The translations under genes were made by a program, and so were the position numbers. A DNA stretch of 64,000 nt from an uncultured Paracoccaceae bacterium (GTDB lineage: Bacteria > Pseudomonadota > Alphaproteobacteria > Rhodobacterales > Rhodobacteraceae), in NCBI GenBank assembly GCA_937916485.1, contig CALFSV010000411.1, forward strand, positions 1 through 64,000, in the 5' to 3' direction. How positions within the stretch are numbered: position 1 is the stretch's first letter; every line of letters begins with the position of its first letter. Shown here in pieces: positions 36,673 to 45,814 of the stretch. Below the pieces are notes generated by a model, which saw nothing but the letters and a program-made list of their open reading frames with translations, ran no database searches and was not told where the DNA came from.

Positions 36673-37173
36673 ATGCGCACAGGTCTATATCCCGGCACCT
36701 TCGATCCCGTGACCTATGGTCATACAGATATCATCCGGCGGGCCTGCTCACTCGTAGACCGGCTCGTTATCGGTGTTGCGATCAATCGGGACAAGGGACC
36801 GTTGTTCACCCTTGAAGAACGGGTGGCGATGCTCGAATCAGAGTGCCGCCCGATTGGCGAAGCGATGGGCACCCGGATAGAGGTCCATGCCTTTGAGAAC
36901 CTGTTGATCGACTGTGCCCGCGATGTGGGCGCGGGCGTCATCATCCGCGGATTGCGTGCGGTTGCGGACTTTGAGTATGAATTTCAGATGGTTGGCATGA
37001 ACCGGTCGCTTGATAACTCGATCGAGACCGTGTTCCTGATGGCCGATGCCAAGAACCAGGCCATCGCGTCAAAGCTGGTCAAGGAAATCTGCCGCCTTGG
37101 AGGGGACGTGTCCAAATTTGTCCCGCCTGCGGTAAACCTTGCCCTAAAAGCAAGATTGCGCCCGGATACATAA
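36673..37173 (+). CDS. coaD: Phosphopantetheine adenylyltransferase
   Basis: Fourth step of coenzyme A synthesis: adenylation of 4'-phosphopantetheine to dephospho-CoA. The 166-residue protein starts MRTGLYPGTFDPVTYGH, with the nucleotidyltransferase TxGH motif at 14-17, and has RGLRAVADFEYE and the ISSxxx-like KEICRLGGDVSKFVPP segment. The ATG at 36673 follows AGGA by five bases and gives the usual family length; upstream in-frame ATGs add non-conserved residues. Confidence 0.95.
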   Translation: MRTGLYPGTFDPVTYGHTDIIRRACSLVDRLVIGVAINRDKGPLFTLEERVAMLESECRPIGEAMGTRIEVHAFENLLIDCARDVGAGVIIRGLRAVADFEYEFQMVGMNRSLDNSIETVFLMADAKNQAIASKLVKEICRLGGDVSKFVPPAVNLALKARLRPDT

Positions 37174-37174
37174 A

Positions 37175-37199
37175 AGCCGCCCCCGGTGTAGGGGCGGCT
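37175..37199. terminator. Terminator between coaD and the DUF1127 gene
   Basis: A perfect 9-bp stem (AGCCGCCCC/GGGGCGGCT) pairs 37175-37183 with 37191-37199, two bases past the coaD stop. It lies between convergent genes and may serve both. Confidence 0.7.
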
Positions 37200-37227
37200 G
37201 GGGTCGTCTTGCCGTTTGAAGTCTGGA

Positions 37228-37386
37228 TTAACCGTAGATCGCCTTGCGTGCGATTTTGTCCGCGTCACCGGGATAGATGTCGAGGTCAAGTGCGACGTCG
37301 ACTGGTAGGGATGCCAGTTCATTCCGGGTGCGAACATAGGCGGCGCGTTTTTGAACGGCGGCGCGGACAGCGGAAAACAAAGTCAT
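37228..37386 (-). CDS. DUF1127-like micro-protein
   Basis: A 52-residue frame that starts MTLFSAVRAAVQKRAAYV and ends KIARKAIYG, with an Arg/Lys-rich helical N-terminal half and a short C-terminal motif typical of DUF1127 (YjiS-like) proteins. GAAAGGA stands seven bases before the ATG at 37386, and a terminator follows the stop. In Rhodobacter a DUF1127 protein (CcaF1) binds RNA and affects small-RNA processing; whether this one does is unknown. Confidence 0.78.
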   Translation of the reverse strand: MTLFSAVRAAVQKRAAYVRTRNELASLPVDVALDLDIYPGDADKIARKAIYG

Positions 37387-37496
37387 GGGTATGTCCTTTC
37401 AAGGATTGGCCGTTTCGGTTGATCCTTAGATAGCGATGCTGCAGTGCAGCACCAGCCATGGTTTCGTCGGGTCCGGCATGCGAAAACTGCATGGCA

Positions 37497-37526
37497 AAAG
37501 GGCCGCCCCTTATGGGACGGCCCTTT
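37497..37526 (-). terminator. Terminator after gap
   Basis: A 13-base arm pair (37497-37509 with 37514-37526, one mismatch or G-T pair near the loop) forms AAAGGGCCG-type stem with a 4-base loop, about 25 bases past the gap stop. T residues close the stem on the minus strand. Confidence 0.75.
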
Positions 37527-37551
37527 CAAAACAGCATAAGCGGTCCAAAAA

Positions 37552-38553
37552 TCAGATCAGCTTGCCCATGGCTACGGCAGTATCGCTCATCCGGTTGGAG
37601 AAGCCCCATTCGTTGTCGTACCAGGTCAGGATGCGGACCATGCGGCCCTCCATGACCTTGGTCTGGTCCATGTGGAAGATCGACGAATGCGGATCGTGGT
37701 TGAAGTCGACTGAGACCAGCGACTCTTCCGTATAGCCCAGAATGCCCTTCAGCTTGCCATCGGCGGCTGACTTGATCGCGGCGTTGATCTCTTCCACGGT
37801 GGTATCGCGGGCGGCCATGAACGTCAGGTCCACGACCGACACATTGGGCGTCGGCACGCGGATCGCCACGCCATCCAGCTTGCCCTTCAGCTCGGGCAGG
37901 ACAAGGCCGACGGCCTTGGCAGCACCGGTCGAGGTCGGGATCATCGACAGGGCAGCGGCGCGGGCCCGGTAAAGGTCCTTGTGCATGGTGTCGAGCGTCG
38001 GCTGGTCGCCGGTGTAGGAGTGGATCGTGGTCATGAAGCCTTTTTCGATCCCGATCTCGTTGTTCAGGATCCAGGCGACGGGCGACAGGCAGTTGGTCGT
38101 GCAGGAGGCATTCGACACGATCAGATCGTCGGCGGTCAGGGTGTCATGGTTGACGCCAAAGACGATGGTCTTGTCCGCACCTGCCGAAGGGGCCGAGACC
38201 AAAACGCGGCTTGCGCCGTTTTCAAGGTGAACCTTGGCCTTGTCCTTGTCGGTAAAGATGCCGGTGCACTCCAGCACGATATCCACGTCTGCCCAGGGAA
38301 GTTCAGCAGGGTTGCGGATCGCTGTCACCTCGATCGGGCCACGACCGACGTCGATCGTCGTCTCGGTCGTGGTGACGGTCGCGGGAAACCGTCCATGCAC
38401 GCTGTCATAGCGCAACAGGTGGGCGTTGGTCTCGACCGGGCCAAGATCGTTGATAGCCACGACCTCAATGTCGGTGCGGCCGGATTCGATGATGGCGCGC
38501 AGAACGTTGCGCCCGATCCGGCCAAAGCCGTTGATTGCCACTTTGACTGCCAT
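37552..38553 (-). CDS. gap: Glyceraldehyde-3-phosphate dehydrogenase
   Basis: Glycolytic/gluconeogenic oxidation of glyceraldehyde 3-phosphate to 1,3-bisphosphoglycerate. The 333-residue protein has the NAD motif INGFGRIGR (7-15), the active-site Cys151 in [10 protein letters not shown], the HSYTGDQ histidine and the C-terminal [12 protein letters not shown]. The residues after the second strand (INDL) favour NAD. GAGGACC precedes the ATG. It is followed by a terminator hairpin and is a single-gene unit or the end of one. Confidence 0.97.
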   Translation of the reverse strand: MAVKVAINGFGRIGRNVLRAIIESGRTDIEVVAINDLGPVETNAHLLRYDSVHGRFPATVTTTETTIDVGRGPIEVTAIRNPAELPWADVDIVLECTGIFTDKDKAKVHLENGASRVLVSAPSAGADKTIVFGVNHDTLTADDLIVSNASCTTNCLSPVAWILNNEIGIEKGFMTTIHSYTGDQPTLDTMHKDLYRARAAALSMIPTSTGAAKAVGLVLPELKGKLDGVAIRVPTPNVSVVDLTFMAARDTTVEEINAAIKSAADGKLKGILGYTEESLVSVDFNHDPHSSIFHMDQTKVMEGRMVRILTWYDNEWGFSNRMSDTAVAMGKLI

Positions 38554-38680
38554 GAAGGGGTCCTCCGGTTGGGAAGCAGGGTGCGACGGCAGGGGCCCGT
38601 CGCGTCTGGCGCATACATTGCGATTTCGGCGGAAAGGTCAACCGCGATCAGGAAAATAAGGGAGGTTATGTCTGGGATTT

Positions 38681-38824
38681 CTAACGCCAGAACGCCACCC
38701 AATCAATCAGTGCCATGAATTTCCGGGCCATCAGAAGTCCCGCCCCCATGTGAAGGGCAAAGTGGTCCAGCACGAAGAATCCGATGATGAAAAGGCCAAG
38801 GGCAAGGGCGATGCGGTTCGTCAT
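38681..38824 (-). CDS. Small membrane protein, conserved type
   Basis: A 47-residue frame with one hydrophobic segment (about 5-19, FIIGFFVL) and a C-terminus ending IDWVAFWR. I recall similar short proteins ending in WxAFWR beside gap in Rhodobacteraceae, but cannot confirm it. The ATG at 38824 has AAGG only three bases before it, so translation signals are weak. It is upstream of gap in the same direction. Function unknown. Confidence 0.6.
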   Translation of the reverse strand: MTNRIALALGLFIIGFFVLDHFALHMGAGLLMARKFMALIDWVAFWR

Positions 38825-38930
38825 AACCTTCTTCTAGCGGGTAGCCGTGATGGGATCAAAGGAAAGCCTAGGGTTGCCTATGTCTAGGCACCCGTTAGTT
38901 AAGGAACAGTGATGAACGGAGAGTTGGTCG

Positions 38931-39902
38931 ATGAGTGGATTGCTTGCCCTTTTGGACGATGTGGCTGCCATAGCCAAGGTCGCTGCCGCGTCAATTGACG
39001 ATGTGGCGACCCAGGCGGTCCAGGCCGGGGCAAAGACGGCCGGGGTGCTCATCGACGATGCGGCGGTGACGCCAAAGTATATCACAGGCTTTTCCGCTGA
39101 CCGCGAATTGCCGATCATTGGCCGCATTGCCCTGGGCTCGATCCGCAACAAGCTGTTCTTCTTGCTCCCGGCCGCCTTGCTGCTGTCGTCTTTTGCGCCG
39201 TGGTTGGTGACGCCTTTGCTGATGTTGGGCGGGTGCTACCTGTGCTTTGAAGGCGCAGAGAAGTTGTTTCACTGGCTTTTCCCCCATGGCGACAGTCATG
39301 TCGCGGCGGACCTTGACGTCAAGGACCCCGTCAAGTTGGAGCAGGAGAGGGTTGCTGGGGCGATCAAGACCGACTTCATCCTGTCGGCCGAGATCATGAC
39401 AATCGCCCTCGCGGCGATACCCGAAAGCAATCTTGCGATGGAGGCGGCGACCCTTGCCCTTGTTGGCGTCGGGATCACCGTGGCTGTTTACGGCAGCGTT
39501 GCCCTAATCGTGAAGGCGGACGATATCGGGCTTCGCATGGCCAGCCGTGGTCGGTTGGGGCTGACCCGCGCGGTTGGCCGGGGGCTTGTTCAGGGTATGC
39601 CGGGCTTCCTGCGGCTTTTGACCATTGTGGGCACGGCCGCGATGGTCTGGGTCGGCGGGTCAATCGTGCTCCACGGCCTCGATGTTTTGGGATGGCCGGT
39701 CCTTTATGATGCGATTCACAAAGTGGCCGTCGCCGCCGGTCATGCCGTGCCGCAGGTTGAGGGCATTGTCGAATGGCTAGTTACCGCATCGTTGGACGGC
39801 ATTGCTGGCCTCGCCCTTGGGGCTGTCCTGATCCCGGTCGCCACCTGCGTGATACAGCCGGTTTTGGCGCGGTTCAGCGGCCAGAAAAGTCAGGCACATT
39901 GA
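38931..39902 (+). CDS. DUF808 (YedI-like) membrane protein
   Basis: A 323-residue integral membrane protein of the DUF808 family. The conserved N-terminal block LLALLDDVAAIAKVAAASIDDVA and the K-Y-I-T-G-F segment (about 50-60) are clear, followed by about six membrane segments. YedI of Escherichia coli is the best known relative and has no established function. The gene is isolated, between a minus-strand micro-gene and the minus-strand DUF4329 gene. Confidence 0.88.
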   Translation: MSGLLALLDDVAAIAKVAAASIDDVATQAVQAGAKTAGVLIDDAAVTPKYITGFSADRELPIIGRIALGSIRNKLFFLLPAALLLSSFAPWLVTPLLMLGGCYLCFEGAEKLFHWLFPHGDSHVAADLDVKDPVKLEQERVAGAIKTDFILSAEIMTIALAAIPESNLAMEAATLALVGVGITVAVYGSVALIVKADDIGLRMASRGRLGLTRAVGRGLVQGMPGFLRLLTIVGTAAMVWVGGSIVLHGLDVLGWPVLYDAIHKVAVAAGHAVPQVEGIVEWLVTASLDGIAGLALGAVLIPVATCVIQPVLARFSGQKSQAH

Positions 39903-39927
39903 CGACCGCCAGACCGCTCAGCCCTGC

Positions 39928-40686
39928 CTAGCGGGCTTGCAACTGGGCTACAGTGTAGCGATTGCGGATGCCAAGATCGTCGGCAAAGTCGTAGTTCGGA
40001 TCGACCGCAACGCAGCCTTGCCCACATATCAGCAGGGCAGCCTGCACATCATATTCGACCCGCCAGACCCTGCCGCCGGGCGTGCTGACGTAGCCATCTA
40101 TGCCAAAATGGAAATCACCCATCAGGTCCTCGGGTGATGGAACCTCGTTGTCATAGCCGTCATCAAATGCGCCGTGGGTGTGGTACGAGGCGAACACATC
40201 CGCCCCGGGGGCTGCCTGCGAGCAAGAGGCCAGATCGCCCGGAACCGGCGGGGTTGCGGCGATTTCGCCTGACGGGGTCAGGACGAAGTAACCGCAAAGC
40301 TCTCGGTGCTCGGCAAAGGATCGGCGTTGGATCGAGTTGAGATAGGAGATGGCAAAGGCATCGGCCTGATCTGCCGGTGGGGCAAAACTGGCCGGACCAC
40401 CAGACCGTTGGCCAGAGACTGAGCCTTGGCTGACGGATGTGTACGGCGATGCGCCGGTGTAGGGGATCGGACCGGATAACCCGACGCCAAGCGCGCCGGT
40501 GCTGACCGACCCGGTTTGGCTGACGCCGCCGCCTGCCGGAACGAAACGGGCATCCTGCGGCGCCGGTGGGGCGCTACAGGCGCTGACGGCCAGTACTGTC
40601 GCAAGGACAGGTGCCAACGAGCGGCAAACACGGAACAAGGGCAGCGGCGTGTGGGCCGCTGCCCCTTCTGTCACCCGTCGCTTCAT
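39928..40686 (-). CDS. DUF4329 lipoprotein
   Basis: A 252-residue probable outer-envelope lipoprotein: a hydrophobic leader ends in the lipobox VSAC with Cys37, followed by a Ser/Gly/Pro-rich linker (about 40-105) and a DUF4329 domain (about 108-250). That domain has a JAB/MPN-like look, with [10 protein letters not shown] and SPEDLMGD carrying candidate metal ligands. DUF4329 is often found at the C-terminus of polymorphic toxins and RHS proteins, but here it stands alone on a lipoprotein. Its start overlaps the transketolase stop by four bases (ATGA). Confidence 0.8.
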   Translation of the reverse strand: MKRRVTEGAAAHTPLPLFRVCRSLAPVLATVLAVSACSAPPAPQDARFVPAGGGVSQTGSVSTGALGVGLSGPIPYTGASPYTSVSQGSVSGQRSGGPASFAPPADQADAFAISYLNSIQRRSFAEHRELCGYFVLTPSGEIAATPPVPGDLASCSQAAPGADVFASYHTHGAFDDGYDNEVPSPEDLMGDFHFGIDGYVSTPGGRVWRVEYDVQAALLICGQGCVAVDPNYDFADDLGIRNRYTVAQLQAR

Positions 40687-42746
40687 CCAAGCAGGGACTT
40701 GACCTTGTCGGCCGTGGCCGCTGCCGTGATCCCCATCTGCTCAAACAGCTCTTCTGCCGGGGCAGAGGCGCCGAAATCGTGCATGCCGATAAAGCCGGAC
40801 TTTTCGCGCTTGCCGCCTTCGCCAAACAACCAGCGGTCCCAGCCAAAGCGGATACCCGCCTCGACCGCCACGCGGACGGGGCCGGGGGGCAGGACGCGGC
40901 GGCGGTAGGTCTGCGGCTGATCCTCGAACAGTTCCCAGCAGGGCATGGACACGACACGCGTGCCGATGCCTTCCGCCTGCAAAAGCGCGCGGGCGGCGAG
41001 GGCCACTTCGACCTCAGAGCCTGTGGCCATCAGGATCGCCTGACGCTTGCCCTCCGCCTCGGCCAGAACATAGGCGCCCTGGGCGGTCAGGTTCTTGGAC
41101 TTGTGCTCGGTCCGCACGGTGGGCAGGTTTTGCCGGGACAGGGCGAGGACCGACGGGGTTGTGGTGCTGGTCAGGGCCAATTCCCAGGCTTCTGCCGTCT
41201 CAACGGTATCGGCAGGACGGAAGACGTGGGTGTTGGGCGTCGCCCGCAGCATGGCCAGATGCTCGACCGGTTGGTGGGTCGGGCCATCTTCGCCCAGACC
41301 GATGGAGTCGTGGGTCATGACATAGACGACGGGGGCTTTCATGAGGGCCGACAAGCGCATGGCACCGCGGGCATAATCGGTAAAGCACATGAAGGTGCCG
41401 CCATAGGGCCGGATACCGCCATGCAGAGCCATGCCGTTCATCGCCGCGGCCATGCCATGTTCGCGCACGCCAAAGTGGATGTAGCGGCCCTTGCGGTTGT
41501 CCGGAGTGAAGACGCCCAGATCAGAGGTTTTGGTGTTGTTCGACCCGGTCAGATCGGCCGAGCCGCCAAGAGTCTCGGGCATGATCGGGTTGATCACCTC
41601 AAGCACCATCTCGCTCGACTTGCGGGTTGCGACGCTTGGCTGCGATTCGCTGACCTGTTTTTTCAACGCGCGGATACGGGCCGAGAGGGCCTTGGGCGCT
41701 TCCATCGCGAAGGCGCGGTTAAAGCGGTCCTGACGGCCCTGGGGCAGGGCGGCAAAGCGGGCCTCCCACTCAGCACGGGCCTTGGCACCGGGCGCGCCCA
41801 TCGCCTCCCATTGGGATTTGATTTCGGCAGGAATTTCGAACGGTCCATAGGGCCAGCCATAGGATTCTTTGGCAGCGGCAAGCTGGGCGGCGTCGGTCAG
41901 TGCGCCGTGACCCTTGGATGTGTCCTGGGCGGCGTGGCCGAGGGCGATGTGGGTCTTGCATGCAATCATCGACGGGCGAGGATCGGCCTTGGCAGCAGTG
42001 ATGGCGGCGTCGATGGCCACGGGATCATGCCCGTCGATCGACTGGACATGCCAGCCAGAAGCGGCAAAGCGAGCGGGCTGATCGGTGATGTCGGCAATCG
42101 ACACCTTGCCGTCGATGGTGATGCCGTTGTCGTCAAAGAAGACAACCAGTTGGCTTAGTTGCTGCATCCCGGCAAGGGCGATGGCCTCTTGGCTGATGCC
42201 CTCCATCAGGCAGCCGTCGCCGGCGATGACATAGGTATAGTGGTTGATGATAGTCTTGCCGTATTGGGCCCGCAGTGCCTCTTCGGCGATAGCAAAACCG
42301 ACGGCATTGGCGATGCCCTGACCCAGTGGGCCTGTCGTCGTCTCGATCCCAGTGGCATGTCCATACTCGGGGTGGCCAGCGGTCTTGGCACCCCACTGGC
42401 GGAAATCCTTGAGCTGCTGAAGCGTCATATCCTCGTACCCGGTCAGGTGGAGGAGCGAGTACAACAACATGGAGCCGTGGCCCGCCGACAGGATGAACCG
42501 GTCGCGGTCGGGCCAGTTGGGGGCCTTGGGGTCAAAGCGAAGATGGTTCTGGAAAAGAACAGTCGCCACATCGGCCATGCCCATTGGCATGCCGGAATGC
42601 CCGGAATTGGCTGCAGCCACGGCATCAAGGGTCAAGGTGCGGATGGCGGCGGCGCGCATCCAGTGGTCGGGGTGCGCAGCGCGCAGGGCGGCGATATCCA
42701 AGGGGTCTATCCTGTCTGTGTAACCGAACTCTTCGCCTGAGGTCAT
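40683..42746 (-). CDS. tkt: Transketolase
   Basis: Thiamine-diphosphate enzyme of the pentose phosphate pathway and Calvin cycle that moves two-carbon ketol units between sugar phosphates. The 687-residue protein has the family landmarks [17 protein letters not shown], the ThDP motif GDGCLMEG...N, and [15 protein letters not shown] plus [20 protein letters not shown]. The ATG at 42746 has AGGGGG eight bases upstream; a TTG at 42701 would give 672 residues and begin at the usual N-terminus. It is followed by a translationally coupled DUF4329 gene. Confidence 0.95.
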   Translation of the reverse strand: MTSGEEFGYTDRIDPLDIAALRAAHPDHWMRAAAIRTLTLDAVAAANSGHSGMPMGMADVATVLFQNHLRFDPKAPNWPDRDRFILSAGHGSMLLYSLLHLTGYEDMTLQQLKDFRQWGAKTAGHPEYGHATGIETTTGPLGQGIANAVGFAIAEEALRAQYGKTIINHYTYVIAGDGCLMEGISQEAIALAGMQQLSQLVVFFDDNGITIDGKVSIADITDQPARFAASGWHVQSIDGHDPVAIDAAITAAKADPRPSMIACKTHIALGHAAQDTSKGHGALTDAAQLAAAKESYGWPYGPFEIPAEIKSQWEAMGAPGAKARAEWEARFAALPQGRQDRFNRAFAMEAPKALSARIRALKKQVSESQPSVATRKSSEMVLEVINPIMPETLGGSADLTGSNNTKTSDLGVFTPDNRKGRYIHFGVREHGMAAAMNGMALHGGIRPYGGTFMCFTDYARGAMRLSALMKAPVVYVMTHDSIGLGEDGPTHQPVEHLAMLRATPNTHVFRPADTVETAEAWELALTSTTTPSVLALSRQNLPTVRTEHKSKNLTAQGAYVLAEAEGKRQAILMATGSEVEVALAARALLQAEGIGTRVVSMPCWELFEDQPQTYRRRVLPPGPVRVAVEAGIRFGWDRWLFGEGGKREKSGFIGMHDFGASAPAEELFEQMGITAAATADKVKSLLG

Positions 42747-42802
42747 ATCAGGGTCCCCCTCAAGATCAAGCAACACTCGACACGCTTCAACGCCGCCAGA
42801 TA

Positions 42803-42823
42803 AGTCCTTCATTTGCAAGGACT
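42803..42823. other. Hairpin in the tkt divergent region
   Basis: A perfect 7-bp stem (AGTCCTT/AAGGACT) with a 7-base loop lies in the 280-base region between tkt and the coiled-coil gene. It is within the possible tkt leader. The rest of the region has no frame I would call. Confidence 0.35.
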
Positions 42824-43028
42824 GTGGATATTTGCGGGGGCGGGCGGGATCGCATAGTCTTGTCATCACAGATTGCGATTCGGCCTTCAGTGACTGTCTG
42901 GGCCAGGCGATCACCGCGAACGACGGTGGCGGCACCAGGCAAGGTCGGAACGACTTATGCGGCGTAACAGGCGTCAGCGGGGCAGAGACTTCAGCCTCGA
43001 TCGGGCTTTGGGGCAATAGGACAGGCGA

Positions 43029-43541
43029 ATGAGCGACATCATTGAACTAGAAGCGCGGATCACAACGGCCCTGGGCCGCATCCGCCGTCAGGTCGAGGCG
43101 ATGGGACCGACTCTGGCCGCAGCAGCCGAAGCCGCCGCAGTTGAAACGCCGGCCGAGGCTGACGCAGAGCGCGTACCCGCCCTGCAGTCCAAGCTCGAGG
43201 AAGAGCGGGTCGTCAACGCCCAGTTGGAAGAGCGGGTGCGCGCCCTTAAGGAACGCCAGGACACCCGACTGGCCCATTTGGAAACCCAGGTCGACCAATC
43301 GCGCGCCCGGATGATCGAGATGGACAAGGAATTGCAACGCCTGCAACAGATCAACGCCGAACTGCGCGCGGTGGCGAGCGAAATGCGCCTGGCCCTTGCA
43401 GAAGGGGTCGCCGAACCCGAGTTGGTGAACAAGGCCGCGATGGCCGAGATCGATGCCCTGAACGCAAGCCGGGCAGCGGATCGTGCCGAAGTCGCGGCGG
43501 TTCTGGCCGAACTGAAACCACTGGTCGAGGAGACCAACTGA
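43029..43541 (+). CDS. Coiled-coil protein paired with ZapA
   Basis: No named family recognised. The 170-residue protein is strongly helical and acidic, with a coiled coil from about 50 to 130 rich in Glu, Arg, Leu and Gln heptads, and no membrane segment. Its last base is the first base of the zapA start codon (TGATG), so the two are co-translated. By analogy with other ZapA partners that bridge or bundle FtsZ, a role at the division site is possible; this is inference from context. Confidence 0.75.
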   Translation: MSDIIELEARITTALGRIRRQVEAMGPTLAAAAEAAAVETPAEADAERVPALQSKLEEERVVNAQLEERVRALKERQDTRLAHLETQVDQSRARMIEMDKELQRLQQINAELRAVASEMRLALAEGVAEPELVNKAAMAEIDALNASRAADRAEVAAVLAELKPLVEETN

Positions 43542-43924
43542 TGCCCCAGGTCGAGATCAAGGTTGGTGGACGCCCATTCGAAGTCGCCTGTCAGGATGGC
43601 GAAGAGCCGTTCCTGCTGGCGGCGGCCCAGATGCTGGACACCGAGGCAAGTACGCTCTCGACCCAGATAGGACGGATGCCTGAATCGCGTATGCTTTTGA
43701 TGGCGGGGCTTTTGCTGGCAGATAAGACCGCCGCACTTGAAGATAGGCTGCGCGAGGCAGAAGGGCGGATTGCAGAGCTTGAAGCAAGGGGCACAGCTGC
43801 CCCAACGACCGTGCAGGTGCCCGTGATTCCGGCGACTGTCCTGGAATCGCTGGCCGAACTGGCGGCTCAGTCCGAATCGCTGGCCTTGGCGGCCGAAGAC
43901 ACCATGGGCGCGAACGCAACCTAG
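43541..43924 (+). CDS. zapA: Cell division protein ZapA
   Basis: Small FtsZ-associated protein that cross-links FtsZ protofilaments at the septum. The 127-residue protein has the N-terminal ZapA fold (VEIKVGGRPFEVACQDGEEPFL, then helix) up to about residue 60, with the family motif LLMAGLLLADK, followed by a coiled coil (about 65-90) and a variable tail. It follows the coiled-coil gene with a TGATG junction. Confidence 0.85.
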   Translation: MPQVEIKVGGRPFEVACQDGEEPFLLAAAQMLDTEASTLSTQIGRMPESRMLLMAGLLLADKTAALEDRLREAEGRIAELEARGTAAPTTVQVPVIPATVLESLAELAAQSESLALAAEDTMGANAT

Positions 43925-43957
43925 GGCTGAGGGGCGTTCAGGTCAGGACATTGTGTC

Positions 43958-44668
43958 CTAGCGGCGTTCGATTGTCTTGGCGATTGAATGCGAAAAATCG
44001 ATAAACCGCTCCATGCGATCGGCGTTCGAGGTGCCGTGGCGCAATCGCACGCGCAGGCCGTCTTCTCCCAGGATGACGATGGGACATCCCTTTTCGCCGG
44101 CAACAACAGGCGTCCAGTTTGACAATAGCCGGGTCAGTTCGGGCAGATCGACCCGCTGACCAGGGTCGCCGCTGGCCAGAACCGTCAGGCCGGCGTCATT
44201 TTGCAACCGTTTCAGGCCGCCTAGATCCTGGGACAGGTCCGATCCGATCACCCGGCTCAGGATCGTCCGGCCATGATCGCCGTCCAACGCGTCAAGCATT
44301 TGCAGGGCCATCTCATCGGTACCGGCTGGCAGGGCAGGCCCGACCAGAAGCAGGCCGTCCGGCCATTTTGGTTCCTCGCTGCGAAATTCGGTCGTCTGGA
44401 TGATGGTGTTGCTGCCAGTTCCGGCCGTGGCCAACCGACGCGCCTCGGCCTGCCAATGGGTCCCGCTGCGGGTGGTCATGCGCAGGATCGCAGGGCGGCC
44501 AAGGGTCTGTTTGGTAATCGTCAGGGACCAGCCGCGGCGGGCCGCGAGTTCCTGGAAGGCCTCACGCTTGGCCGTCTCGCGTTGCCGCAGCCAAGACAGG
44601 CCAAGCGCAGCAAGCCCCAAGGCTGCCAGGAGAAGTAAAGCTGCTGTCAGACCCACGCAAAACCCCAT
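43958..44668 (-). CDS. Membrane-anchored protein of unknown function
   Basis: I do not recognise a family. The 236-residue protein has one N-terminal membrane helix (about 3-26, Leu/Ala-rich), a short basic stretch, then a soluble region of mixed alpha/beta pattern to the end (about 35-236). No cysteine pairs or catalytic motifs stand out. The start is ATG 44668, at the beginning of the hydrophobic segment. It is convergent with zapA. Confidence 0.65.
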   Translation of the reverse strand: MGFCVGLTAALLLLAALGLAALGLSWLRQRETAKREAFQELAARRGWSLTITKQTLGRPAILRMTTRSGTHWQAEARRLATAGTGSNTIIQTTEFRSEEPKWPDGLLLVGPALPAGTDEMALQMLDALDGDHGRTILSRVIGSDLSQDLGGLKRLQNDAGLTVLASGDPGQRVDLPELTRLLSNWTPVVAGEKGCPIVILGEDGLRVRLRHGTSNADRMERFIDFSHSIAKTIERR

Positions 44669-44968
44669 GCTCCGCGACCTGTACGGGTGCGAATGAACAT
44701 ACCGGTGCTTGGGGGAAGGACCTTGCAATCATTTTCAAGGCCGCCCCCACGGCCTTGAACTGGGTCTCGCTCATGCGGTTGCACGGCGGCTCCAATTTTC
44801 AATTTCTACGTTCCCTATACTCAAGCACGCAAAAGGTACTTTTGAAAAGCTTTGGGGGCCTGTCCGCCTAGGACGAGGCCAGGGGTGTTGCTTTCCGGTC
44901 AGAGCGAAAGGGGCGCTCCGGCCCAGGCTCAAGCTGCACGCGGGCGAGCTTGGGCTGAGCCACCGAGG
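44669..44968. other. 300-base spacer with a perfect hairpin
   Basis: No convincing coding frame is present. A perfect 10-bp hairpin (TTCAAGGCCG/CGGCCTTGAA) pairs 44734-44743 with 44750-44759, and a weaker 10-bp stem with two G-T pairs joins 44926-44935 with 44947-44956 just past the grxD stop. The latter may end the bolA-grxD transcript. The middle (44785-44850) is more A/T-rich than its surroundings. Confidence 0.45.
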
Positions 44969-45328
44969 TCAGGCGTTCGCTTCGCGGATCTTGTCGGCGG
45001 CGACTTTGTCAAAGACCACGCCTTTGGATTCGAGCAGGGTGTCCAGCTCGCCCGACAGTGTCATCTCGGTGATGATGTCGCAGCCGCCGACAAATTCGCC
45101 TTTAACGTAAAGTTGGGGGATGGTGGGCCAGTCGGAATAGTCCTTGATGCCCTGACGGATCTCGGCGTCTTCGAGGACGTTCACATCGGCAAATTCAACA
45201 CCCATGAAGTTCAGCACGCCTGCCACCCGGGACGAGAACCCGCATTGCGGCATTGACTTGGTTCCCTTCATGAACAGAACGACGTCGTTGGCGGTGACAG
45301 TGTCTTTGATACGGGTTTCAGCGGTCAT
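44969..45328 (-). CDS. grxD: Monothiol glutaredoxin
   Basis: Grx4-type monothiol glutaredoxin of 119 residues with the CGFS active site at 29-32 and the [19 protein letters not shown] motif. Such proteins bind a bridging [2Fe-2S] cluster with glutathione, often shared with a BolA partner, and take part in iron-sulfur transfer and iron sensing. The bolA gene is two frames upstream in the same operon, separated by a 46-codon frame, which supports a Grx4-BolA complex. Confidence 0.95.
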   Translation of the reverse strand: MTAETRIKDTVTANDVVLFMKGTKSMPQCGFSSRVAGVLNFMGVEFADVNVLEDAEIRQGIKDYSDWPTIPQLYVKGEFVGGCDIITEMTLSGELDTLLESKGVVFDKVAADKIREANA

Positions 45329-45458
45329 GGCGGCTATCCTTTGAGGGCATCTGGCGTGGGCTGATCATCGCGGTGCGCAGGGTGCGTCGCGACGCAGGGA
45401 TCAGCAAGGCGATAAAGTTGAGCGGCAGCATCAGAACGAAGAACAACAAGATGGGCAT
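45318..45458 (-). CDS. 46-residue membrane micro-protein between bolA and grxD
   Basis: A short frame starting [20 protein letters not shown], so it has one hydrophobic segment (about 3-20), followed by a basic Arg/Lys-rich tail. Its ATG shares one base with the bolA stop (TGATG) and its end overlaps the grxD start by 11 bases, so the three genes form one overlapping unit. No function is known. The overlaps and hydrophobic pattern argue for real translation. Confidence 0.65.
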   Translation of the reverse strand: MPILLFFVLMLPLNFIALLIPASRRTLRTAMISPRQMPSKDSRHDR

Positions 45459-45694
45459 CACACTGGCACCTTTGTTGTCAAGGCCAGGGCATGCAGCTCG
45501 CCGTTTGACCCGTCCATCTTGCCCTTGAGGGCGGCATAGACCGCCCGCTGCTGTTGCACACGGTTCTGGCCACGAAAGCTCTCGTCGATCACTTCGGCGG
45601 CAAAATGCGCACCGTCATCCCCCTGCACGCTGATGCGAGCCTGTGGAAAACTTGCGCGGATCAGGTCTTCGATCTCTTGGGCGGTGATGGCCAT
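45458..45694 (-). CDS. bolA: BolA family protein
   Basis: A 78-residue BolA-like protein with the class II KH-like fold, including the motif FRGQNRVQQQRAVYAAL and a C-terminal HALALTT histidine that can help ligate a [2Fe-2S] cluster with a monothiol glutaredoxin. The grxD gene follows two frames later in one overlapping operon. GGAGCACC precedes the ATG. The combination suggests a role in iron-sulfur or iron homeostasis. Confidence 0.92.
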   Translation of the reverse strand: MAITAQEIEDLIRASFPQARISVQGDDGAHFAAEVIDESFRGQNRVQQQRAVYAALKGKMDGSNGELHALALTTKVPV

Positions 45695-45775
45695 CTGGTG
45701 CTCCGTTTGTCGGATATAACGTAGGTTGACCGGGGAGGCGCTTCAAGCCGTTCGTTTGGGGTAGATGGCAAGTGC

Positions 45776-45810
45776 GGCCCCTCCGGGGGGAGTATTTCTG
45801 ACAAAGCGAA
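45776..45810 (+). repeat. Third copy of the dispersed repeat
   Basis: The stretch CCTCCGGGGGGAGTATTTCTG with the following AAAGCGAAG resembles the arms of the inverted pair at 124-207. It lies 5 bases before the purL stop region, between bolA and purL. Confidence 0.5.
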
Positions 45811-45814
45811 GGGA

